A stretch of DNA of 25,224 bases from Bacteroidetes bacterium UBA2364. GTDB lineage: Bacteria; Bacteroidota; Rhodothermia; Rhodothermales; UBA2364. The first letter of the stretch is position 1. Every line of letters begins with the position of its first letter. Position numbers and translations under genes: made by a program. Where the stretch lies: NCBI GenBank assembly GCA_002344075.1, contig DDTM01000081.1, positions 1-25,224 on the forward strand, read 5' to 3'. Positions 16,004 through 22,929 of the stretch are shown here, in pieces. Under the pieces are notes generated by a model. The model saw only the letters and a list, made by a program, of their open reading frames with translations. It made no database searches and had not been told where the DNA came from.

Positions 16004-17248
16004 ATGAAGCGACGAGATTTTTTTACACATCTTGGCATGGGATCTGCCCTTATGGCTTCGTCCGGGGCTTGGATGCCAAATAGTGGGCAAGAATCGCTTT
16101 CCCTACAGTCTTGGGAAGAGTTACGCAAACAGTTCCCGCTTCAAGACTCCCGTGTATATTTTAATACGGGTGGTATTGGTGCTGCGCCATATCCGGTCAT
16201 TCAGGCGGTACAAGATGTTTTGCTTCGGTATCAGACACTTGGAGAACCGGGCCATGATGTGTTTGCAGCTACCCATGCGCCTTTGGCTGGTTTCTTGGGA
16301 TGTAGTCCGGAGGATTTGGCGCTGAATCGTAATGCAACAGAAGGAAACAGCACAATTGCTTTTGGTTTGCGGCTAAAACCCGGAGATGAAGTGATTCTGG
16401 ATAACGAGGCACATCCAGGTGGGGCCATCCCGTGGATGGCTTTGCAAAAGGAATATGGAATCAAGGTTAAGGTTTTTTCTCCCTCGTCCATTAGCATTTC
16501 GGAGAATATCAAGGCTGTGAAAGCATTGTGGACGCCTAAAACCAAGGTCGTACAAGTCAGCCATGTCACCTCGCCCTCCGGAATCCGGATGCCTGTTCAG
16601 GAAATTGGGGAGTGGGTACGTCAAAAAGGTATGTGGTTTCATGTGGATGGGGCGCAATCGGCGGGTATGTTTCCTTTTTCTCTTAGAGACTTGCAGTGTG
16701 ACTCGTTCGCGGCCAGTGCGCATAAATGGATGTTGGCCCCCCATGGAATTGGGTTTTTGTGGATAGATCCGACTCGTCGTGATCGTGTTATTCCTACCGA
16801 CATTGGAGCATATTCTAATGGGGATTATGAACTGCCGCTTACGCTCTCGTACCATCCAACGGCACAACGGTACGAAGCAGGTACACAAGACGAAACCAAA
16901 GCAGCAGGGCTTGTAGCCGCTATTACCTTTCTGAATCAGTTAGATATGCATCAGGTGGCGGAACATGGTTTTGGTCTGGCACGGTTTCTGAACCAAGAAC
17001 TACGTTCCTTTTTACCAATTGAGGTACTTTCCCCTAAAAACCCACTTTTGGCCAGTTCGATCACCACGTTCCGGCACAGGGCAGGTAATACGGGTTTGTT
17101 ATTGGCACATTTGTCTGAGCATGGCTTTCGTGTCCGTTCCGTTACCGAGGCCAATCTGAACGCGATCCGTGTTTCCACGCACATTTATAATAACATGGAC
17201 GAGTGTATCCGGTTGCTTCAGGCCGTAAAGGCGTACCGGAAAACGTAG
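16004..17248 (+). CDS. Tat-signal class V aminotransferase-fold PLP enzyme
   Basis: A 414-residue fold-type I PLP enzyme of the aminotransferase class V group (cysteine desulfurase / isopenicillin N epimerase-like). The N-terminus, MKRRDFFTHLGMGSALMASSG, is a twin-arginine signal, implying folding with cofactor in the cytoplasm and export to the periplasm. Core motifs are VYFNTGGIGAAP (51-62), RNATEGNSTIA (109-119), HVDGAQSAG (213-221) with the PLP-ring-contacting D215 and Q218, and the Schiff-base lysine K241 in SAHKWM. A catalytic cysteine loop of the SufS/IscS kind is not evident, so an epimerase, lyase or aminotransferase activity is more likely than desulfuration; the substrate is unknown. 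The NqrM-like gene begins 127 bases downstream. Confidence 0.88.
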   Translation: MKRRDFFTHLGMGSALMASSGAWMPNSGQESLSLQSWEELRKQFPLQDSRVYFNTGGIGAAPYPVIQAVQDVLLRYQTLGEPGHDVFAATHAPLAGFLGCSPEDLALNRNATEGNSTIAFGLRLKPGDEVILDNEAHPGGAIPWMALQKEYGIKVKVFSPSSISISENIKAVKALWTPKTKVVQVSHVTSPSGIRMPVQEIGEWVRQKGMWFHVDGAQSAGMFPFSLRDLQCDSFAASAHKWMLAPHGIGFLWIDPTRRDRVIPTDIGAYSNGDYELPLTLSYHPTAQRYEAGTQDETKAAGLVAAITFLNQLDMHQVAEHGFGLARFLNQELRSFLPIEVLSPKNPLLASSITTFRHRAGNTGLLLAHLSEHGFRVRSVTEANLNAIRVSTHIYNNMDECIRLLQAVKAYRKT

Positions 17249-17375
17249 GGACTCAACGAGGCTCCATCGTTACTACCAGTCTTTACGCATTCTCTGAACC
17301 AAAAAACGATTCAGAACCGGAACCTGTTTCGGTGGGAAACGTTTGGTATGCCAACAACAACCAAGCCTATATCTT

Positions 17376-17594
17376 ATGTTACCTGTATTGTTTGCAACCC
17401 TGCTTATTCTGGGTGTGGCGTTCGCCCTCATGAGTGTCCGCGTATTATTTAAAAAAGATGGCGAATTCCATGGTACTTGCGCCACGAATAATCCGATGTT
17501 GAATAAAGAAGGATTGGCCTGCGGGACCTGTGGCCGTAAACCGGAAGAATGTGACCGCAGGAAAAACAATGCAATTTCCCTTCACACAAACTAA
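17376..17594 (+). CDS. NqrM-like (DUF539) tetracysteine membrane protein
   Basis: A 72-residue protein: one N-terminal membrane helix (LPVLFATLLILGVAFALMSV) followed by a short polar tail with four cysteines, C-x(n)-C-x2-C-x5-C, in GTCATNN...ACGTCGRKPEECD. This arrangement matches NqrM, which is needed to insert the iron centre shared by NqrD and NqrE of the sodium-pumping NADH:quinone oxidoreductase. I start it at the ATG at 17376, which gives the expected short N-terminus before the helix; the frame is open 11 codons further. No nqr gene lies nearby, so any partnership is with a distant operon. Family assignment rests on the motif; the functional link is known for NqrM and inferred here. 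Confidence 0.7.
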   Translation: MLPVLFATLLILGVAFALMSVRVLFKKDGEFHGTCATNNPMLNKEGLACGTCGRKPEECDRRKNNAISLHTN

Positions 17595-17606
17595 GGCTCT
17601 TGATTA

Positions 17607-17855
17607 TCACTTTGTTTTATCATCAACGGCTGTTATAGTCCGTTTATAGGATAGCCTTATCCCAAAAGATTGCAGAGTATCACCTAAATTGCAGGGGAGC
17701 ATCTTGGAATAGCTCCCTTTTTTTGTTTCAGAGTCGTAGATGTAATGCCAAAATCGGGCATGAATTCCGTATTCGTGGCCCAGAGTCCTTTGTTTTTCCT
17801 TCCGAATGGGTATGAACCCTTTAAATAAATGGTTTGTGACAATTTTGCCATACAT
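17607..17855 (-). CDS. Possible small protein, unrecognised
   Basis: An 82-codon open frame on the minus strand, divergent from the PqqD-like gene (95 bases between starts). Codon choice and residue composition look coding-like in the middle (GHEYGIHARFWHYIYDSETK), with Trp, Tyr, Gly and charged residues balanced. An in-frame stop lies about 55 bases upstream of the ATG, so it is not part of a longer gene. Against it, a strong plus-strand terminator hairpin (17695-17724) lies inside it, and I recognise no family. There is no signal peptide. It could be a short conserved protein, a decayed gene remnant, or chance. Confidence 0.35.
   Translation of the reverse strand: MYGKIVTNHLFKGFIPIRKEKQRTLGHEYGIHARFWHYIYDSETKKGSYSKMLPCNLGDTLQSFGIRLSYKRTITAVDDKTK
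17693..17724 (+). terminator. Rho-independent terminator upstream of the PqqD-like operon
   Basis: GGGAGC (17695-17700) pairs with GCTCCC (17712-17717) over an 11-base loop, extendable by a G-U and an A-T pair, with seven T residues at 17718-17724. It lies about 100 bases past the NqrM-like gene and 226 bases before the PqqD-like start, so the operon at 17951 very probably has its own promoter. Confidence 0.8.
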
Positions 17856-17950
17856 TATCGGGACTTGTGTAGGTACTTCTAAACCACTTTTACAACTTAT
17901 TGTCGTTTTTTAGAACCAGAGACCTTTAAACGATCTAAACCCCTAAAACC
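17725..17950. other. Upstream region of the PqqD-like operon
   Basis: Contains the 5' half of the uncertain minus-strand frame and, from 17856, about 95 AT-rich bases that should hold the operon promoter. A TTG about 18 bases before GACCTTTA is the nearest thing to a Bacteroidota promoter, but it matches too poorly to call. No plus-strand short frame resembling a precursor peptide is visible. Confidence 0.5.
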
Positions 17951-18196
17951 ATGATCATAAATCCAAATGTAGTCGTTAGAGAAGGTGGATTTGTCTTTCA
18001 CGCCGAGCGCGGTGACTCTTTTTCGGTCAATCCTGTTGGAGCGGAAATTCTCCGGTTATTGCGGCAAGGCCAAACCGTTGCCGAAGTGGTACAGGAGCTT
18101 GAAAATCGGTATGATGCCGATGTTGCCACCATCGAGAAAGATGTGACTGACTTTTTTGACGTATTGCGCCACTACCAAATTTTGGAGGCATCATGA
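17951..18196 (+). CDS. PqqD-like small protein (peptide-binding / RRE fold)
   Basis: An 81-residue protein with the full PqqD pattern: a first strand (NVVVREGGFVF), a loop and second strand (GDSFSVNPVGAEILRLL), a helix (TVAEVVQELENRYDAD) and a long C-terminal helix (VTDFFDVLRHYQIL). In the family the winged-helix fold binds leader peptides of ribosomal natural products (RiPP recognition element), but many free-standing members sit beside enzymes with no known precursor. It opens the six-gene operon; its stop overlaps the ATP-grasp start in an ATGA, indicating translational coupling and perhaps a one-to-one complex. Whether it binds a peptide, or acts as a carrier or adaptor for the ligase, is open. 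It is not linked to pqq biosynthesis genes here. Confidence 0.88.
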   Translation: MIINPNVVVREGGFVFHAERGDSFSVNPVGAEILRLLRQGQTVAEVVQELENRYDADVATIEKDVTDFFDVLRHYQILEAS

Positions 18197-19275
18197 GCAA
18201 GCCTCTTTATACCATCGCTGTTACAGGCTTAAATGCCATAGACAGCCCCGGGCCGGGTATTTCCGTTATTCGGGCACTCCGTGAAAGTACTTATTTTGAT
18301 GTACGTATTGTGGGATTGGCGTATGAAGCCTTGGATCCCGGAATATACATGAACGAATGGGTGGATGTGGTCTATCAAATTCCTTATCCCTCTAATGGTC
18401 ATCAGGTTTTGTTAGACCGCCTTTCGGTCATACACGAGCAGGAGCAAATGGATTTGATTATCCCAACATTAGATGCCGAAATTATTGGATTTATTAAACT
18501 TAAATCTTTTCTTTCGGAGATGGGGATAAAAACGTTTTTACCAACGATAGCACAATTTGAGGAGCGATTCAAGCATCATCTGAACCAATTTGGCGAAACT
18601 CATGGGATTCTGGTTCCGCGCTCCGAAACGGTTTATTCGGTTCCAGAGTTCGTAAAAAACCTCCGGACGTTTGAATATCCTGTGGTGGTAAAGGGGAAAT
18701 ACTATGAAGCCTATACAGCCCACTCGGAGGCCGAGGCCATTCAGTATTATTACAAACTGGCTGCCAAATGGGGGACTCCGGTGGTGATACAAGCGCACAT
18801 TACTGGCCAGGAACTAAATGTGACGGCACTTGGAGATGGAAAAGGCGCGCTGATTGGTGCGGTAGCCATGCGCAAGACCTACATCACTCAGGCTGGAAAA
18901 GCATGGGCCGGAATCTCTATCCGTGATAAAACACTGCTACAAATGGCCGAGCGGGTTATGCACAAGACAAAATGGGCAGGGGGTATGGAGTTGGAACTGA
19001 TCAAAGAGGAGAAAACGGGTGAGGTGTACCTGATCGAGGTCAACCCCCGCTTTCCTGCCTGGGTATATCTTTCTGCTGCTTGTGGACAAAACCATCCTGA
19101 AGCTTTGGTTCGGCTGGCGTTTGGAGAAGATGTGACACCAATGACAGGCTATGAAGTTGGGAAAATGTTTATCCGCTATGCTTTTGATATGATCTGTGAA
19201 CTTCGTGACTTTGCGGCCTTCTCTACACAAGGGACACTGGAGCATCGTCCGAAACTTCAGGCGTTTTATTGGTAA
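18193..19275 (+). CDS. ATP-grasp ligase-like protein
   Basis: A 360-residue ATP-grasp protein of the carbamoyl-phosphate synthase / D-Ala-D-Ala ligase-like type. The family joins a carboxylate, activated as acyl phosphate, to an amine or thiol. The N-terminal domain (about 1-115) is Rossmann-like (YTIAVTGLNAIDSPGPG). The ATP-binding lysine is K167 in YPVVVKGKYYEAY. VIQAHITGQELNVTALGD (198-215) is the characteristic strand pair, and YLIEVNPRFPAW (279-290) gives the magnesium ligands E282 and N284 with R286. Residues after 310 are shorter than in complete CPS modules. It overlaps the PqqD-like gene by 4 bases and is 49 bases from the decarboxylase, suggesting a linked activity on the same intermediate. 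Substrate unknown. Confidence 0.9.
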   Translation: MSKPLYTIAVTGLNAIDSPGPGISVIRALRESTYFDVRIVGLAYEALDPGIYMNEWVDVVYQIPYPSNGHQVLLDRLSVIHEQEQMDLIIPTLDAEIIGFIKLKSFLSEMGIKTFLPTIAQFEERFKHHLNQFGETHGILVPRSETVYSVPEFVKNLRTFEYPVVVKGKYYEAYTAHSEAEAIQYYYKLAAKWGTPVVIQAHITGQELNVTALGDGKGALIGAVAMRKTYITQAGKAWAGISIRDKTLLQMAERVMHKTKWAGGMELELIKEEKTGEVYLIEVNPRFPAWVYLSAACGQNHPEALVRLAFGEDVTPMTGYEVGKMFIRYAFDMICELRDFAAFSTQGTLEHRPKLQAFYW

Positions 19276-19324
19276 CTCTCTTAGGTCTTTACCCTCGATT
19301 CTTAACTTTCAAAACAGCAATACG

Positions 19325-20683
19325 ATGTCTAAACTAAGATATGAACGTCCGATAATCCGGATGCTCAACAGCACTATCACCCAAAAATTTGGTTCTTCTC
19401 CGGGTTTTAAGCCCTTCACCCATATAGATGGTATGTCGGTCAAAGAATTGATCGCCGATTATGGATCACCATTGTTTGTGGTTTCCGAACGAACCCTGCG
19501 CCAAACATATAAAGCAGCATATCGTGCATTTTCCACTCGGTATCCCAAAGTGCAATTTGCATGGTCCTATAAAACCAATTACTTGGGTGCGGTTTGCCAG
19601 ATTTTCCATCAAGAGGGATCTTGGGCCGAAGTGGTTTCTCGGTTCGAGTTTGAGAAGGCTTTACGAAATGGCGTTGCGGGCAATAAAATCATCTTCAATG
19701 GCCCAGAAAAAACCGAAGATGACCTGAGAACGGCTGTTCAATATGGTGCTTTGATTCATATAGACCACTTCGATGAACTGAATATGTTGTCTATGGTGGC
19801 GGTTGAGCTTGGTGTAAAGCCCAAAGTGGCCATTCGTGTAAATATGGATACAGGTGTGTACCCTATATGGGATCGTTTTGGATTTAACTATGAATCGGGG
19901 CAGGCCATGGAAGCCATTCAGAAAATTATGACAGACGGCTTCTTGGAGTTGGTGGGTTTGCATTGCCATATTGGCACCTTTATGCTTTCGGCAGATGCTT
20001 ACCGGATTGCAACGGAAAAGTTGTCCAAGCTTGCGCTTCATATCGCCGAGCATTTTGGACATTCGCTCTCGTATCTGGATCTGGGTGGTGGTTTTGCCAC
20101 CAAGAATACGTTACGCGGAGCTTATCTGAATGGTGCGGATGCGGCGCCCTCCTTCCACGACTATGCCGAGGCCATTACGGATGTCTTGCTAAATGCTGGA
20201 TTTCAGGCAGGGCAATTACCTACCTTAATTTTAGAAACTGGAAGGGCCTTGGTGGATGATGCAGGGTATCTTTTGGGGTCGGTTATTGCCAATAAACGCC
20301 TCTCGGATGGCCGCCGTGCCACTATATTAGATTTTGGTGTCAATATCCTTTTTACCGCGTTTTGGTATGAGCATACCATTTCGACGGCGCAAGCCTGTGG
20401 TCAATATGGAGAGGATGCCGTGTTGTATGGTCCTTTGTGCATGAACATTGATGTGATTCGCGAGCACATTAAACTTCCACCCCTTAATCGAGGGGATCAG
20501 GTGGTGGTGCATCGTGTTGGCGCCTACAACATGACACAATGGATGCAGTTTATCACATTGCGCCCCAATGTGGTGTTGTTAGATATGGACGGTAAACCTC
20601 ACCTCATGCGTGCCGCCGAGACCTTAGATGACCTTGTCTTGAACGAGTCTATCCCAGAACACTTGATGGAATTAGTCCATTAA
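19325..20683 (+). CDS. Fold-type III PLP decarboxylase (DAP/ornithine decarboxylase-like)
   Basis: A 452-residue alanine-racemase-barrel PLP enzyme of the diaminopimelate / carboxynorspermidine / ornithine decarboxylase group. All key elements are visible: PLP lysine K83 in WSYKTN, HCHIGTF (213-219), the GGG phosphate loop (254-256), ETGRALV (304-310), the active-site cysteine C372 in GPLCMNID (369-376) with D376, and VGAYNM (398-403). About 40 extra residues precede the barrel. I place the start at 19325 (MSKLRYERP): the frame is open back to 19196, but that part runs through the ATP-grasp gene. The context (PqqD-like, ATP-grasp) differs from housekeeping lysA, so a specialised substrate, perhaps an amino acid attached to a carrier or peptide, is more likely than free DAP. 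SbnH and BtrK are precedents for such specialised relatives. Confidence 0.9.
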   Translation: MSKLRYERPIIRMLNSTITQKFGSSPGFKPFTHIDGMSVKELIADYGSPLFVVSERTLRQTYKAAYRAFSTRYPKVQFAWSYKTNYLGAVCQIFHQEGSWAEVVSRFEFEKALRNGVAGNKIIFNGPEKTEDDLRTAVQYGALIHIDHFDELNMLSMVAVELGVKPKVAIRVNMDTGVYPIWDRFGFNYESGQAMEAIQKIMTDGFLELVGLHCHIGTFMLSADAYRIATEKLSKLALHIAEHFGHSLSYLDLGGGFATKNTLRGAYLNGADAAPSFHDYAEAITDVLLNAGFQAGQLPTLILETGRALVDDAGYLLGSVIANKRLSDGRRATILDFGVNILFTAFWYEHTISTAQACGQYGEDAVLYGPLCMNIDVIREHIKLPPLNRGDQVVVHRVGAYNMTQWMQFITLRPNVVLLDMDGKPHLMRAAETLDDLVLNESIPEHLMELVH

Positions 20684-20698
20684 AAAAAGCAGGTTGTT

Positions 20699-22915
20699 AT
20701 GCATAGAATACCCCAATTACTTTTGCTGAAAATCCGGCAACTGTGGCCGCTCTTGTTAGACAGTACCCTAAATAGCTACGGCCAACTGTTTTTCTCCCAA
20801 AACCGTGTACTTTCGGTTATGGTGATGGCGGCCTCTTTCACCAATTGGGAAGTGGGGCGATGGGGGCTTCCGGCTATTTGGCTTACACATGCTTTGGCGT
20901 GGATCGCTGGATTTGATAAGTCGCTCATTCGTGGCGGCATGTTGGGGCTTAACAGCCTGTTGGTTGTTTTTGGCTTGGCCCTTTTATTCCAAGTGAATGT
21001 TCCTTTTTTATTGTTGTTGGTGGCAGCTTGTATGTTTACGCTCGTGATAGGGATCGCACTACATTACGGCCTATCGCATTGGGGGATTCCGATACTCAGC
21101 CTGCCTTTTGTTCTGGGTATTTGGATGATGGAGGTAGCGTCGCGACAATTTGCTTTGCTGGAGTGGAGTACGGGTTCCATCTATACCCTTAATGAACTTT
21201 ACAAATGGGGCGGAAGTAGCTTGGTTCAGGCTTATGAAGTCTTTTTAGGGCTGCAATTACCCAGTCTAATAGAAGGGTATTTGCGTTCTTTAGCTGCCAT
21301 TTTGTTCCAGAATAATTGGTTTGCCGGACTTTTCATTGCATTGGGATTGTTGGTTGCCTCGCGTATCTTGTTTTCCCTTTCCGTTATGGGGTTTTTGCTG
21401 GGGTATGGCTCACAATGGATGTTGGGTATGGATCTGGCAACCCTAAATTACGGCGCATTAGGGTTTAATTATGTCCTGACGACCTTGGCATTGGGAGGCT
21501 ATTTTTTTATTCCCAATGCGCATAGCTATGGCCTCGCTATGGCGGTCATTCCTTTGGTTATGACGTTGAATGCCGGATTCTCGGAGTTTGCAAAGGTTTT
21601 TCAGGTGCCTATATATTCGTTGCCTTTTGCATTGGCGACAGGGTTTATGATGTATGTCATTAAGTTCTCTAATCGTACCGATGTACTGGCGCCCGTTTTG
21701 TTGCAATTACGCTCTCCCGAAGAAAATTTATATGCGTATCAAAACCAAAAACAACGGTTTAAAGGTTTTGTATGGCAACAAATCCATCTGCCTTTTTATG
21801 GAACATGGCGTGTATCACAGGGGCATAACGGTGGAATTACACACCGAGAGCATTGGCAGTACGCTTGGGACTTCGACCAAACAGATGCTGAAGGGAGAAC
21901 TTTCGAGTATCCCGGCACGCATCGAGAAGATTATTATTGTTACAACCTGCCGGTCTTGGCACCCACAAATGGTGTTGTTGTGGCCGTGCAAGATCATATA
22001 CCCGAAAACGAAATCGGGAAAGTCAATCTTGTGCAAAACTGGGGTAATACAGTGATTATCCAGCATACAGAGGGTCTTTATTCCAAATTGAGCCACTTAA
22101 AAGGGGGGACGGTTTGTGTAAAAGTTGGCGATGTCGTACAAACTGGGCAGCGGCTCGGTGTCGTAGGTAATTCAGGACGTTCGCCAGAGCCTCATTTACA
22201 TTTTCAGTTACAGACCACGCCATATATCGGGGCCGCAACCCTTCGATATCCCATTGCAGCCTATTTAACCCATACAGCAGAAGGAATAGCGCTACGACAA
22301 TACTGTTATCCCGAAGAAGGGGAACAAATCTCGGCTGTGCAATCCCATGCAAGTTTAGCTGCTGCTTTCGCTTTTGTCCCGGGTCAAACGGTCTCTTTCC
22401 AACGAGAAGACAAAGATGGTGAAGTAACCCACTGGCAAGTGGAAACAGATGCTTGGAATAAAACCTGCTTCCATGAAGTTGCTACGGGTGCACGGGCCTA
22501 TTTTGTGAATGATGGAACTGTTTTCTATTTTACCCATTATGAAGGCGACCGGAAAAGTGACTTATTTGCCTTTTATATGGGGTGCCATAAGGTCTTATTG
22601 GCGTTTTATCGGGGGGTTTCTGTTTTTGACGAGTTACCTCTCCACCAAATTTGGCAATCCCCAAGACGCTGGATTTCTGACTTTTGGTCCCCTTTTTATG
22701 TGGCTGGTAAGGCTACCTTTGCCGCCATAAATGAAGCGTCCGAAGAAGTATCTCAGGATATCAGCATCTGCTCTTCGGTCGAGTTATTCATCAGAAGCGA
22801 TAGAAAACAACAATATGCCTTTAAAACCGAAATTGTTCAAGGACACATCACAGCGTTTTCGGGGCAATTTGGAACCATAAACCTTACCTTAAGGCGTATT
22901 TTTCCCGCATTATAA
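20699..22915 (+). CDS. Urea-channel domain fused to M23 peptidase domain
   Basis: A 738-residue fusion. Residues about 28-325 form a urea transporter (UT) domain with two inverted-repeat halves: SQNRVLSVMVM / LFQNNWFAGLFI, GLNSLLVVFGLALLF / GFNYVLTTLALGGYFF and LPFVLGIWMM / LPFALATGFMM. Residues about 365-525 form an M23 (LytM-like) domain: HREHWQYAWDFD (382-393) with the likely zinc ligands H382 or H385 and D391, LAPTNGVVVAV, HTEGLYSKLSHL, VVGNSGRSPEPHLHFQL with H499 and H501. Residues 560-738 are an uncharacterised beta-rich end. The UT part conducts urea or similar small amides across the inner membrane; the M23 part should face the periplasm and cut, or only bind, peptidoglycan cross-links. 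No frameshift is needed. It starts 15 bases after the decarboxylase. Confidence 0.88.
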   Translation: MHRIPQLLLLKIRQLWPLLLDSTLNSYGQLFFSQNRVLSVMVMAASFTNWEVGRWGLPAIWLTHALAWIAGFDKSLIRGGMLGLNSLLVVFGLALLFQVNVPFLLLLVAACMFTLVIGIALHYGLSHWGIPILSLPFVLGIWMMEVASRQFALLEWSTGSIYTLNELYKWGGSSLVQAYEVFLGLQLPSLIEGYLRSLAAILFQNNWFAGLFIALGLLVASRILFSLSVMGFLLGYGSQWMLGMDLATLNYGALGFNYVLTTLALGGYFFIPNAHSYGLAMAVIPLVMTLNAGFSEFAKVFQVPIYSLPFALATGFMMYVIKFSNRTDVLAPVLLQLRSPEENLYAYQNQKQRFKGFVWQQIHLPFYGTWRVSQGHNGGITHREHWQYAWDFDQTDAEGRTFEYPGTHREDYYCYNLPVLAPTNGVVVAVQDHIPENEIGKVNLVQNWGNTVIIQHTEGLYSKLSHLKGGTVCVKVGDVVQTGQRLGVVGNSGRSPEPHLHFQLQTTPYIGAATLRYPIAAYLTHTAEGIALRQYCYPEEGEQISAVQSHASLAAAFAFVPGQTVSFQREDKDGEVTHWQVETDAWNKTCFHEVATGARAYFVNDGTVFYFTHYEGDRKSDLFAFYMGCHKVLLAFYRGVSVFDELPLHQIWQSPRRWISDFWSPFYVAGKATFAAINEASEEVSQDISICSSVELFIRSDRKQQYAFKTEIVQGHITAFSGQFGTINLTLRRIFPAL

Positions 22916-22929
22916 GCCGCTTAAAATAC

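Noticed and set aside
17951..18196. Assigning pqqD and a PQQ biosynthesis locus
   Set aside because: No pqqA, B, C or E nearby; the fold is widespread in unrelated peptide or ligase systems.
19196..19324. 43-codon upstream extension of the decarboxylase
   Set aside because: It overlaps the end of the ATP-grasp gene and has no domain content; the ATG at 19325 fits operon spacing.
20699..22915. UT-M23 fusion as a sequencing artefact joining two genes
   Set aside because: The frame is continuous with a normal coding linker (about residues 326-365) and has no stop or restart signal between the domains.
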